Both the position numbers and the translations under genes were made by a program. This document shows positions 9,559 to 17,896 of a DNA stretch of 64,000 nt, piece by piece (within the stretch, counting starts at the first letter, position 1; every line of letters begins with the position of its first letter). The stretch covers positions 1 through 64,000 of the forward strand of contig CAZFER010000009.1 in the NCBI GenBank assembly GCA_964517495.1, in the 5' to 3' direction. Source of the DNA: CAZFER01 sp964517495 (GTDB lineage: Bacteria > Hinthialibacterota > Hinthialibacteria > Hinthialibacterales > Hinthialibacteraceae). A model generated the notes under the pieces. It was given only the letters and a program-made list of their open reading frames with translations. It was not told the DNA's origin and did no database searches.

Positions 9559-10434
9559 TCACTGAAGATAAAAACGCCTCAAGGTCTTTTCACTCAAAAA
9601 AGGCCATGTCAAGGGAACAAACTTTACATTATCCGCAAAATGATTTCTCAGCCAATTCTCAACAACCATTGTACGCATAAATGGTTGATTATAAATATCT
9701 TTACGCAGATAAATTGAAGTGAAATTGAACGACGGCTCAATCATAACGCTTTTCAAATGCTTTCTCAAATCCTCTCTGCCGTGATTCGCCAAAAAATCAT
9801 TCAGGCTTCCTTCAGGAACAGCCGCCGCATCAATACTCCCAATAAAAAATTGTCTTAACACTTCACCGGTTGAATTTAGAGCTACCCAATCAACCGAACC
9901 ATTAACTTTATGTTCCCAATTCTCAAGTTGTAATCTTCCTCCTAGTGTATAGGAAGGATGAACAACCCCAAGCGTTCCTTTCCAACGAACAGAATTGGAT
10001 CGAAACAAAATCATGGCATGCAAATCATCCAATTTGTTATTGCGAACCGTTAAAACCGGATAATATAAACGATCCCGGAAATAACCATTTTTTGTTTGAT
10101 TAATCTCATGTTCTATAAACCATGCACAACCTTCGATAGCTTCAGGTTTGTTCTTTTGCACAACTTGAACAAAATCCTTCAATGACCGGCTATTCGGTTT
10201 ATGAATCTCAACGGTCATCCCTGTATATGTGGGGAATAGCGCCTTATGCCAACGATTTTTCAGTAGCAAATTCATGGTTTGATAACGGGTTGAGGCGTCA
10301 ATCAACCCACCACGATCGGGCCATAGTAAAAATGAAAATACCGTATCTTTCGATTCACCAATAAATCCATGATCAGCAAATACGTTACTGCTGATCATCA
10401 TAAATAAAATCACATTTATATATAAGCGATTCAT
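9559..10434 (-). CDS. PhnD-like periplasmic substrate-binding protein
   Basis: The 291-residue protein has an N-terminal signal peptide (INVILFMMISSNVFA). The body resembles the PhnD/phosphonate-binding fold, also used as a sensor domain in TtrS-type kinases: a YQTMNLLLKNRW segment, GMTVEIHKPNS, a VVHPSYTLGGRLQ hinge region, and IDAAAVPEGSLNDF, matching the family's D-A-A-x-x segment. No transport ATPase or permease is adjacent. The next gene downstream is the soluble histidine kinase, so a ligand-sensing role is more likely than import. Ligand unknown. Assignment to the fold is by motif reading and is moderate. Confidence 0.72.
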   Translation of the reverse strand: MNRLYINVILFMMISSNVFADHGFIGESKDTVFSFLLWPDRGGLIDASTRYQTMNLLLKNRWHKALFPTYTGMTVEIHKPNSRSLKDFVQVVQKNKPEAIEGCAWFIEHEINQTKNGYFRDRLYYPVLTVRNNKLDDLHAMILFRSNSVRWKGTLGVVHPSYTLGGRLQLENWEHKVNGSVDWVALNSTGEVLRQFFIGSIDAAAVPEGSLNDFLANHGREDLRKHLKSVMIEPSFNFTSIYLRKDIYNQPFMRTMVVENWLRNHFADNVKFVPLTWPFLSEKTLRRFYLQ

Positions 10435-11330
10435 GTTAGTTCTTTCATATTTTTAATGTTCTCATTTAGCATTGATAAAGAATTGCTATAAGTAAATACA
10501 TGTTACACAAAATAACAAATTATTACAAACCCAATTCTCTTCATTTGTATCCTGAATCCACTATATAATTTGCAATAATAAAATTAAACTTATTCCTTTG
10601 ATAATTTATGACTTATAATTATTCAACGGTTGAGTGTTATTAAAATGCTGTTACCTTAATTATTAGTATAATATCCCGGTTTTTCCAAAAAAACATCTAT
10701 CAGCCTCGATTTATAATATATTTAATTACAAATCATTACGTGAGTATGGATTTGGAGTGCAATTATTCGTTATATCTAACGATGATCTTTGATATAAAAT
10801 ATATCAAAAAAAAATTCCTACAAAAAGGGGTTACCTATTGACATGTGGGTTAGTATAATTTATAAAGCGCGGAGAAAGTTATAAACCAATTAAAATAGAG
10901 TAGTTTAATAAGGATTGAATGGTAGCCATCTTTTATTGAATAATGAAAGTGTGATCATATTTTCATTTAATTAGAGGAAAACAGATCAAAACGGCTTCGC
11001 CTTTAAAAATATGTACCCAGACAATTAACCAAAACCAAATCATATGATATAAAAATGGTTCGGAGTAAATTTTTGTTTCGTTCCAAAATAAGAGAATATG
11101 TCTCACCAATGTTCAAATATTCTGAATATTGCGGTATTAAAAGTTCTATGGCATTCTTTGTGGTTAAAAAATGAACGATAAAACATTGGAGGTGAGAAAC
11201 TCGCAGCAATAATCAATTTACATAAGAAACTATAATTACTCAACTTATGCTTTATTCATTACATAATCTTTTAGGTATTTATATAATTAATTAGGGAATC
11301 AATATCAGGGTAAGGAGTAAATAATATACT
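10435..11330. other. long AT-rich intergenic region before the sigma factor gene
   Basis: Nearly 900 bases hold no supportable gene. The sequence is very AT-rich with scattered short A and T tracts, fitting a regulatory or decayed region. A 68-codon reverse ORF at 11003-11209 has no ribosome site or family features. I see no convincing promoter, riboswitch or terminator. Confidence 0.5.
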
Positions 11331-12983
11331 ATGACATACACGCTTGCATCAACAAGCTTGTATAAAGATGATGATCTCATTGAGGATAAAACGCTGGAAC
11401 TGAGTTTGGAATTTGAGGATGAAGATGAACATTCTTTTTTGCCTCCAGAAACCAGACATTTGGATTTGATTGATTTAGCCAGTGGGATTATTGATGAGAA
11501 AACCGCGCGTGCCACTCGACGCTCTGCTCATAATAGCCTTAGGCTTTATTTACGCGAGATTGGCAGCATCCCCCTTTTAACAAAAGAGAGTGAACAGGAA
11601 ATCTCACAACGAATGCAAGATGGACGCAGGAAAATTTGCGTCGGAGTGGTCCGAAGTCTCCCGGTTTTGGATCGATTAATCGATATTGTCGATGGCGTCA
11701 AAGAGGGAAGGCGACGTTTGGATGTCATCATGAACACTGCACCGGAAATCAAGTCGGATAAGGATTTGACTCAATTCATCCGCAATCTTCGCCGAAAAGT
11801 AACCCGGGTCATCGAAAAGGCTAAATTAGCGATCGAAGCAGAGAAAAAGGGTGATGAGAAAGCGAAAGAGCAATTCCGCAAAGCAGGTGATGATCTCTTC
11901 AAAATCACATTTGCCCCGGAAACCATCCTGGAAGTGGCCGATGAGCTAAAGCGGCGGGCCATTAGAACGGACCGTGCCATCCGTGAATGCCACCGGATCG
12001 AATCACTCTATAAACTGACTCCGAAAAAGTCTGACCGCTTAGCCTCCACTGGACGTTGTACAGACAAAACATTGCTATCACTTTCCCGTACCAGCCACAA
12101 CAAAAAAGAGTTGGTGATGGATGATTTACAAAAATTACGCGATGTCAAAGAAGTAATTCAAAAGATTTATAACGATGGTGATGATCCCTACCGTTTGTTT
12201 AAAGCGGTCAAGATCATTCGGCGTGGTGAGCGGGAAGCCCAGCATGCCAAAATGGACCTGGTTCGCGCCAATCTTCGTCTGGTGGTTTCAGTGGCAAAAG
12301 GATTTCGTCATCGTGGTGTCCATCTACTCGACCTGATTCAGGAAGGTAATATCGGCCTTATGCGTGCTGCGGAAAAGTTTGACCACCTGCTTGGTTTTAA
12401 ATTCAGTACCTATGCGACCTGGTGGATACGCCAAGCCATCTCAAGAGCTTGTGCCAGTCAGGCTCATGACATTCGCATCCCGGTTGGATTGCAAGGAACC
12501 TGGCACCGCATCACAAAAGCGTCTGAGGAACTCCAACAGGAACTAGGGCGGGATCCAACGCCTGAAGAAATATCGAGGCGGGTGGATATTCCGGTTAAAA
12601 AATACATGAAATTGGCCCGTGTGGTGCAGCGGGCAGTTTCGCTTGAAACACCAATCAACGATAGTGAAGATAGTTTTCTGGGTGATTTTATCGAAGATCA
12701 ATCCGTCGATTCACCGGTTGACAACGCCAGCCATAACTCGCTGGAATCAGAAATCCAACAAGCGTTGGAAACGCTTTCGGAGCGTGAAGAAGCTGTCCTG
12801 CGGCTGCGCTATGGCCTGGATGATGGCCAGCCGAGAAAACTGGAAGAAGTCGGCAATCGATTTGGGATTACTCGCGAACGTGTACGTCAAATTGAAACCA
12901 AAGCCATCCGTAAATTGCGCCATCCATTACGGGCACAACGGCTCAAGGGATTTCTGGATGGCCTATCAAGCGGAGTGATTTAA
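11331..12983 (+). CDS. RNA polymerase sigma factor, sigma-70 (RpoD-like) family
   Basis: The 550-residue factor has an acidic N-terminus without a clear region 1.1, and region 1.2 at about 68-100 (NSLRLYLREIGSIPLLT). A helical non-conserved insert spans about 100-300. Regions 2.1-2.4 follow (AKMDLVRANLRLVVSVAKG; FKFSTYATWWIRQAI). Region 3 includes the finger segment SEDSFLGDFIED. Region 4 carries RLRYGLDDGQ and TRERVRQIETKAIRKLRHP. Against E. coli RpoD, region 3.0 reads IRIPVGLQGT (381-390), so the extended -10 contact residues His455 and Glu458 are both Gly here. It is either the primary sigma of a divergent lineage or a group 2 paralogue. Single gene with its own terminator. Confidence 0.9.
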   Translation: MTYTLASTSLYKDDDLIEDKTLELSLEFEDEDEHSFLPPETRHLDLIDLASGIIDEKTARATRRSAHNSLRLYLREIGSIPLLTKESEQEISQRMQDGRRKICVGVVRSLPVLDRLIDIVDGVKEGRRRLDVIMNTAPEIKSDKDLTQFIRNLRRKVTRVIEKAKLAIEAEKKGDEKAKEQFRKAGDDLFKITFAPETILEVADELKRRAIRTDRAIRECHRIESLYKLTPKKSDRLASTGRCTDKTLLSLSRTSHNKKELVMDDLQKLRDVKEVIQKIYNDGDDPYRLFKAVKIIRRGEREAQHAKMDLVRANLRLVVSVAKGFRHRGVHLLDLIQEGNIGLMRAAEKFDHLLGFKFSTYATWWIRQAISRACASQAHDIRIPVGLQGTWHRITKASEELQQELGRDPTPEEISRRVDIPVKKYMKLARVVQRAVSLETPINDSEDSFLGDFIEDQSVDSPVDNASHNSLESEIQQALETLSEREEAVLRLRYGLDDGQPRKLEEVGNRFGITRERVRQIETKAIRKLRHPLRAQRLKGFLDGLSSGVI

Positions 12984-13324
12984 CCAAAATTAATGCAAGA
13001 TTAACTTAATCCATTAAGAAGGTCCATATAAACATATGGACCTTTTTATTTTTCATCATACAAATTCAACAAATCTTTTTCTCCGTTTTTGATTTGTTAA
13101 CTTTTCAAAGAGCGGTTAATATAAATTGAATTGTTTATAAAATCGGCTATGGTTTAAAAGGGTCTTGCTTCATCATTGCAGAGAAAACGTGTGCGGCGTT
13201 TTTTCATCCTGCTATCGGCTTATCAAACCTCATCATTTTGCGCACGTCAAACCATCATTGTTATCTTGCTGAATGATCGGCAAGAAAGACCTAACGTTCT
13301 AATTCAAGAAAAGGAGAAAGGAAT
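12984..13324. other. intergenic region between sigma factor and Ni-SOD genes
   Basis: It holds the sigma gene terminator near its start. The last 250 bases are the leader of the nickel SOD gene and end in an AGGAGAAAGG ribosome site. I recognise no metal-regulator operator. Confidence 0.5.
13021..13053 (+). terminator. intrinsic terminator after the sigma factor gene
   Basis: A perfect 9-bp stem, GGTCCATAT / ATATGGACC with loop AAAC, is followed by TTTTTATTTTT. It lies 38 bases after the sigma stop codon. Confidence 0.88.
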
Positions 13325-13825
13325 ATGATGAAGAAACACTGGAAGAAGTGGTCAATAGTAACGGTCTGTTTGCTGGTCGCCGGGGGGATTGGATTAAACA
13401 CCTTTTCCCACTGCCAGATCCCTTGCGGCATTTATGGTGATGAAATGCGTTTTGAAATGATCAAAGAACATATCACCACCATTGAAAAGGGCATGAACAT
13501 GATCGAAGATCTATCCTCAAACAATCCGGAAATGAACACCAACCAAATCGTGCGCTGGGTACAAAACAAAGATGATCATGCAAATGAGATTGCCCAGATC
13601 GTCCAGCAATATTTCCTCGCCCAGCGGGTAAAACCAGTCGAAGAATCTGACAAAGAAGCTTTCGCCAAATACACTAAACAATTGGTATGCCTGCATAAGA
13701 TCATCGTTTCATCCATGAAAGCCAAGCAAACGCTTGATCACACCCATGTAAAAAATCTGCGTGAATTAACTGACGAATTTTACACCCTTTATTTCGGACC
13801 CGATCATGAAAAACATACCCACTAA
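13325..13825 (+). CDS. sodN: nickel superoxide dismutase with export signal
   Basis: NiSOD disproportionates superoxide using a nickel held by the N-terminal hook H-C-x-x-P-C-x-x-Y. Here the hook is H29-C30-Q-I-P-C34-G-I-Y37. The rest of the 166-residue protein matches the family's four-helix bundle in length and character, with LNxLT-like segments and a C-terminal YTLYF. In classical actinobacterial NiSOD a short pro-peptide is removed by SodX to expose the ligand His. Here residues 1-28 are a basic, hydrophobic signal peptide whose predicted cleavage (NTFS before HC) would itself create the His N-terminus after export. No sodX is adjacent. Start by a strong AGGAGAAAGG. Single gene with its own terminator. 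Confidence 0.9.
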   Translation: MMKKHWKKWSIVTVCLLVAGGIGLNTFSHCQIPCGIYGDEMRFEMIKEHITTIEKGMNMIEDLSSNNPEMNTNQIVRWVQNKDDHANEIAQIVQQYFLAQRVKPVEESDKEAFAKYTKQLVCLHKIIVSSMKAKQTLDHTHVKNLRELTDEFYTLYFGPDHEKHTH

Positions 13826-13859
13826 TATTGCAGAGAATTAAATCATCCAGTTAAAGGCA

Positions 13860-13891
13860 GGGGGTAGGCATCACAAACCTACCCCCTTTTT
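13860..13891 (+). terminator. intrinsic terminator after the Ni-SOD gene
   Basis: GGGGGTAGG / CCTACCCCC with a 9-base loop is followed by TTTTT. It starts 34 bases after the stop codon. Confidence 0.9.
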
Positions 13892-13920
13892 AATTTCAGT
13901 TTTCATGTAACCGGCTCCGC

Positions 13921-13937
13921 GGGAGCGTCGCCCTCCC
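13921..13937 (+). repeat. short GC-rich motif shared with 43220-43236
   Basis: GGGAGCGTCGCCCTCCC here and GGGAGCCTCGCCCTCCC at 43220 differ at one base of 17. Both lie in intergenic DNA, and both can pair GGG with CCC across a short loop. They are probably remnants of one intergenic repeat family. Confidence 0.5.
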
Positions 13938-13968
13938 TGGATGGTTAGCCCATAATTAAATATTATTG

Positions 13969-15558
13969 TTATTTAACGCTATCAAAATCCGAGGCGTTAA
14001 TCCAGCCGGGGACGCGTTTGTCACCGTTTAATTTGCTTTCGAAAAAACCACGCCATTTATCATCAGCGTAAGTATAGTTATCAAAGACATATCCTCTATG
14101 GAATATTCGTGGATCGTTTTGTTGTTTGAGTTCTTCGGTCATCTGAGATTTCAGGCGATCTTTAATATCCTGGTGAGAGGGTTGGTTGGCTAAATTGTTG
14201 ATGCAATCCGGATCATCTGTTATGTTGTAAAGTTCTTCTTCCGGACGCCTGCCAAAATTCCATTCCCAATAATGGTGAGTTTGTGGATCATCCCGGGTGA
14301 CAAGCACTTCCGATTTTGTGGGGCTGCCGTCAGTGTTGGTATAGCCTGTAAAGGGATGCCCAGCAGGCCAGCGTTGTGGCTTAAAGTTGCGCAAGTAGAG
14401 ATAATCTCCTTTGACGATCCCTCGGATAGGATAACCCCAGTCATGGGGACGGCCGATATCATGGCGCTCTTTTCCGATGAGCACATGATCCCGTTCAGGA
14501 TTCACAATGCCGGATTTGGGTGACATTAATACGTCCATCAGACTTTTACCGGTGATGGGCTTCATACCCGATTCTGAAGGATTGACTTGGGCTAATTCAA
14601 GGAAAGTGGGAGCAAAATCTATGAAGTTGACAAAGTCATCGACGGTTCTGCCTGTATGTTTAATTCCATTTTTCCACATGATCGCTAATGGAAGGTGGTT
14701 TGAATATTCATACTCTTGTCCTTTAATACGTGGAAAAGGCATTCCATTATCGGTGGTGACCACAACGATGGTGTTATCCAGTTCGCCACGTTCTTCCAAA
14801 AGACTCAGCATACGCTGCAGGTGTTGGTCAAAGTACTCAATTTCAAAGGCATAATCGAGGACGTCTGTCCGAATGCGAGGAGTATCGGGCCAAAACTCAA
14901 ACAAATTGTTGATGTCATCAAGTTGTTTACCGCCTTTGCGTATGCCTGAGGTGAATTCATATCTCCGATGTGGCTCATATCCGCCGTACCAAAAGCAAAA
15001 TGGTTCGTCATTTGGTTTATCGTTCAAAAAATCCTCGAAATTACCGGCATAATCATTATTGCTGATCCCCTTTGCCGGTGGAGTGGTTTTTCGTTTGTTA
15101 TAAGGTCTGCCCGTTAATCGGCGTGGATTTCCGTTTTCATCAAACGCTTTTCCGGGAGCCCATCCTTTGGCGGTGTAGCCCACATGGTAACTGTTTTCGG
15201 TTAGCACTTCAGGATAGGTTTTAAATTTTGCCGGGAAAAAACACCAATGATTCGCAGCTTCTTCCAGCTGCCATGAATTCCGGCCGGTTAATATGCAAGC
15301 ACGAGAGGGGGCGCATTTAGCATTGGGGGTATAAGCGTGGGTGAATAATACTCCTTCTTGAGCCACACGGTCAAATCCCGGTGTATTAATCCAGGGGCAG
15401 CCATAGGCGCTCATATGGGGATAAGAGGCATCATCGGCGATGCAAAACAGGATGTTGGGGCGTTTGTCTTGGTTGTTTGCACTCCAACCGACTTGCTGTA
15501 AGGCGCCTGCGCCTATTATGGATTTCAATGTCATGTCTAAGAATTGTCGTCGTTTCAT
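13969..15558 (-). CDS. S1 family sulfatase, N-sulfoglucosamine-type look, 529 aa
   Basis: A Tat-like leader (MKRRQF) is followed by IADDASYPHMSAYG (metal site), and the signature C82-A-P-S-R sits in AYTPNAKCAPSR. TTDNG carries another metal-site pair. The layout, with HHYWEWNFGRRPEEELYN and DPDCINNLA near the C-terminus, resembles heparan N-sulfatase-like S1 enzymes, but the subfamily is a tentative reading. It would act outside the cytoplasm on a sulfated glycan. It is an isolated reverse-strand gene, with the Ni-SOD gene converging on it. The start has GAGG within about 10 bases. Confidence 0.93.
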   Translation of the reverse strand: MKRRQFLDMTLKSIIGAGALQQVGWSANNQDKRPNILFCIADDASYPHMSAYGCPWINTPGFDRVAQEGVLFTHAYTPNAKCAPSRACILTGRNSWQLEEAANHWCFFPAKFKTYPEVLTENSYHVGYTAKGWAPGKAFDENGNPRRLTGRPYNKRKTTPPAKGISNNDYAGNFEDFLNDKPNDEPFCFWYGGYEPHRRYEFTSGIRKGGKQLDDINNLFEFWPDTPRIRTDVLDYAFEIEYFDQHLQRMLSLLEERGELDNTIVVVTTDNGMPFPRIKGQEYEYSNHLPLAIMWKNGIKHTGRTVDDFVNFIDFAPTFLELAQVNPSESGMKPITGKSLMDVLMSPKSGIVNPERDHVLIGKERHDIGRPHDWGYPIRGIVKGDYLYLRNFKPQRWPAGHPFTGYTNTDGSPTKSEVLVTRDDPQTHHYWEWNFGRRPEEELYNITDDPDCINNLANQPSHQDIKDRLKSQMTEELKQQNDPRIFHRGYVFDNYTYADDKWRGFFESKLNGDKRVPGWINASDFDSVK

Positions 15559-15697
15559 TTTTTATTCATCCTCTTATATGATATACATTTCCTTAACATA
15601 TCATGAAACAAGGTAAAGAAGCAATAGAGCGGTATTGCGTAATCGAGTTAAATGATCCTTCTTTCGAAAAAATGCTCTTGCCTTTGCGGTGATTATT

Positions 15698-15826
15698 ATG
15701 TGGATATATGAAGATTCTCATTGGTCAAATTTCACATGGGACAAGGCAGGGTTAGCTTCCAAACTTGCGGATATTCGCCACTGGCAAGGGCCGAAGTACA
15801 AGTTACCGCCTTGTTATGATAAATGA
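15698..15826 (+). pseudogene. remnant of a Fic-family protein N-terminus (DUF4172)
   Basis: An ATG at 15698 opens a 42-codon frame beginning MWIYEDSHWSNFTWDK, ending soon after in IRHWQG. This is the characteristic opening of Fic proteins with an N-terminal DUF4172 domain, which normally continues for about 370 residues to the HPFxxGNGR motif. Here the frame stops at 15826 and no Fic core follows. The gene is therefore a 5' remnant after deletion. It lies next to the decayed higBA pair. Confidence 0.65.
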
Positions 15827-15897
15827 AATTGAAAAGGGGATATAAAAGGCAAGTGAATCAATTTAAAAAGAATATCTTTCAGCTATTTAAAACTATC

Positions 15898-16197
15898 TCA
15901 ACTCATCTCTATCATTGAAACAGGAAGTTTTTCAACATGAATATTATCAGCTTTCTGGCGTATTTGTGCCATATCATATGCTAATTGCATTCTTAACCAA
16001 TGTTCTGGTGTACTCCCGAACGCTTTGGATAAACGAATTGCCATTTCAGGAGATACGGTTGTTTTTCCATTGATTAAACGTGATAAAGTTTGGCGTGTAA
16101 CACCCAGGCACTGGGCTGTATCAGTTACAGAAAGATTTAACTTTTCAAGAGAATGCTTTATTATTTTGCCAGGATGTACTGGATTATTCATTGCCAT
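15898..16197 (-). CDS. higA: HigA-family antitoxin (XRE/VapI helix-turn-helix)
   Basis: Reading from the ATG at 16197 gives 99 residues beginning MAMNNPVHPGKII. The helix-turn-helix is LSVTDTAQCLGVTRQTLSRLING, followed by SPEMAIRLSKAFGSTPEHWL, the standard HigA signature. The start is chosen for GAGG 9 bases upstream; a longer frame to 16314 overlaps higB. HigA binds and neutralises HigB and represses the operon. It follows higB by 10 bases, the usual toxin-first order. The antitoxin looks fully intact although its toxin is broken. Confidence 0.92.
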   Translation of the reverse strand: MAMNNPVHPGKIIKHSLEKLNLSVTDTAQCLGVTRQTLSRLINGKTTVSPEMAIRLSKAFGSTPEHWLRMQLAYDMAQIRQKADNIHVEKLPVSMIEMS

Positions 16198-16207
16198 TTT
16201 AACTACC

Positions 16208-16486
16208 TCAGTGATAATCCACCAGATTAATATCAAAGGCCACCCCATCCTTAAACCTGAAAATAATTCTATAATTTTTGGAAACAATAAATGACCATAA
16301 TCCCTTAAGATCACCTTTTAATTCATGTAATCCAAAACCCAGAATATTGCATTCTTCAATTGTTTCCGCTTCATCAAGAATGGACAAAATAAGCTCAGCT
16401 TATTCAGCGATATCAGCTTTGAGTTTACTTTTGTCACCTTTTTCATAAAGGCGCTTTAATCCTTTATGTTTTATATTTTCTATCAT
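16208..16486 (-). pseudogene. higB: HigB-type toxin gene with an in-frame nonsense codon
   Basis: From the ATG at 16486 the frame reads HKGLKRLYEKGDKSKL, then a TAA at 16400-16402 (codon 29), and continues in the same frame with ELILSILDEAE, LHELKGDLKGLWSFIVS, NYRIIFRF and VAFDINLVDYH to a stop at 16208. Apart from the TAA, all 92 residues match the RelE/HigB mRNA interferase pattern, including the terminal Y-H. So a single nonsense change is the only visible lesion. It would abolish the toxin unless the codon is read through, translation restarts, or the base is a sequencing error. Partner higA is intact. Confidence 0.88.
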
Positions 16487-16492
16487 AGTGCA

Positions 16493-16520
16493 TTGTAACA
16501 TGAAACATTACATGATACAA
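16493..16520. promoter_or_regulatory. probable HigA operator, inverted repeat
   Basis: TTGTAACATG (16493-16502) and CATGATACAA (16511-16520) form a 10-base inverted repeat with one mismatch and an 8-base spacer. It sits directly upstream of the higB start at 16486. HigA proteins repress their own operons at such palindromes, so this is the likely autoregulatory site. The role is inferred from position and symmetry. Confidence 0.65.
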
Positions 16521-16570
16521 CATTATTCGGCAAACAATACCCTACGAATTTTTTGTAAAATTAAGGAGTT

Positions 16571-17752
16571 TCAACAACATGTAGGGCCGCAATCACAGGG
16601 TGAACCATCAGATTGCACGGTTTCCCGATAGTGCTGTCCTTTGGTTTCGCGGGGGTGCCGTTCGGTGCGGCGGTTGCAATCAAAGGTAATGGCATTTTCC
16701 GGTTCGATGGCTTCATAGGGTTCGATGGGAACCATTTGCTGGTGATAAGGGCCTGTAGGATCAGTCATGATTTTGAAGGTTTTCTCACAGACGGCAGCTC
16801 GTTTTCCACGGTGAAATACATGTCCATCATCATCAGTTACTTTTTTCCACGGGCCTTTGTAAACCACTGCCTGGTTATGTTCCATGCAGGGGCCTTCTTT
16901 GCCCTTATAAGCCCGGACCGTCATTGAGCGGAATTCGATGCCATCAATCACTTGCCAGGGTTCCACCTGACGATTGAGGATTTCCACACCATAAAAACCA
17001 GCATCTTCGAACATTTGAAGAAATTGATCTTCACGAAAAGCACCTGCGATACACCCGCTCCAAAGATCGGGATCGTTAAGAATCGAGGGGGTAGGATCTT
17101 CATCTGAAACGATGTCGGATATGACTGCGCGTCCGCCACGCTTTAAAACACGGAAAATTTCATTGAAGAGTTTCTGCTTATCTTCAGGACGAACCAGGTT
17201 AAGCACGCAGTTGGAGACCACCACATCAACGCTATTATCAGGGATCATAGGCTCCTCGTTGCGCAAGCGCTGCATTTCATGTTCTAACGAGGATAGTTTG
17301 TCGATTGAGTTAATCGGCTTGTTGCTGAGTGAATGTTGAACTTTATCGAGATCCAAGGCCAGATCTTGAATCTTTCCTTTCACAAAGCGTACATTGGCAA
17401 AACCAAGTTTTCCTGCCATTTCGTCTTGATATTTCCGGGCGATTTGCAGCATATCGTCATTGAAATCAACACCAATAACTTGCCCCTGAGTTCCCACTTT
17501 GTGAGCCAGAATATAGCATATCTTACCCGTGCCTGAGCCAAGGTCGATAACGGTTTCCCCTTCGTTCACGTAGGTGGAAGGATTTCCACAGCCATAATCC
17601 TTTTCAATGACTTCCTTGGGCAAAATATCAAGTGACACAGGATCATAATCGATTGGACAACATAAACCTGGTTCAGGGGAATGAGCCGCTTTTTGATAGC
17701 GGTCCAAAACGGCATCTTCCACATTATGATTAACAGTATGAATTTTATTCAT
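16571..17752 (-). CDS. arsM: arsenite methyltransferase, ArsM-like
   Basis: This SAM-dependent methyltransferase has 393 residues from the ATG at 17752 (GGAG 11 bases upstream; an ATG at 17785 has none). The SAM-binding DLGSGTGK is at 70-77. The three cysteines needed by ArsM are all present: C55 in YGCGNPS, C182 in SNCVLNLV and C234 in WSGCIAGAF. The protein ends in a Cys-rich tail, CDCGPTCC, common in arsenic-handling enzymes. ArsM methylates As(III) to volatile or less toxic forms in the cytoplasm. No arsR, arsB or arsC is nearby, so regulation is unclear. A C-terminal extension (about 280-393) beyond the catalytic core is of unknown role. Confidence 0.87.
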   Translation of the reverse strand: MNKIHTVNHNVEDAVLDRYQKAAHSPEPGLCCPIDYDPVSLDILPKEVIEKDYGCGNPSTYVNEGETVIDLGSGTGKICYILAHKVGTQGQVIGVDFNDDMLQIARKYQDEMAGKLGFANVRFVKGKIQDLALDLDKVQHSLSNKPINSIDKLSSLEHEMQRLRNEEPMIPDNSVDVVVSNCVLNLVRPEDKQKLFNEIFRVLKRGGRAVISDIVSDEDPTPSILNDPDLWSGCIAGAFREDQFLQMFEDAGFYGVEILNRQVEPWQVIDGIEFRSMTVRAYKGKEGPCMEHNQAVVYKGPWKKVTDDDGHVFHRGKRAAVCEKTFKIMTDPTGPYHQQMVPIEPYEAIEPENAITFDCNRRTERHPRETKGQHYRETVQSDGSPCDCGPTCC

Positions 17753-17896
17753 GCTAATCGGTGCTCCTCTCATATATTTACTCATTACTTGGAGTTCAAC
17801 GAGTTCAATTCAAATTGTAGAGTGTGATAAAGTAAATGCCAAATATTGAATGAAGCAGTTATCAAGTTTCACTATCACGAAACAAGGAGAATATAG

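Noticed and set aside
10838..10859. TTGACA followed by TATAAT upstream of the sigma factor gene
   Set aside because: The spacer is only 10 bases; a sigma-70 promoter needs about 16-18.
11003..11209. 68-codon reverse ORF in the AT-rich region
   Set aside because: No ribosome site, no recognised motif, composition like the flanking non-coding DNA.
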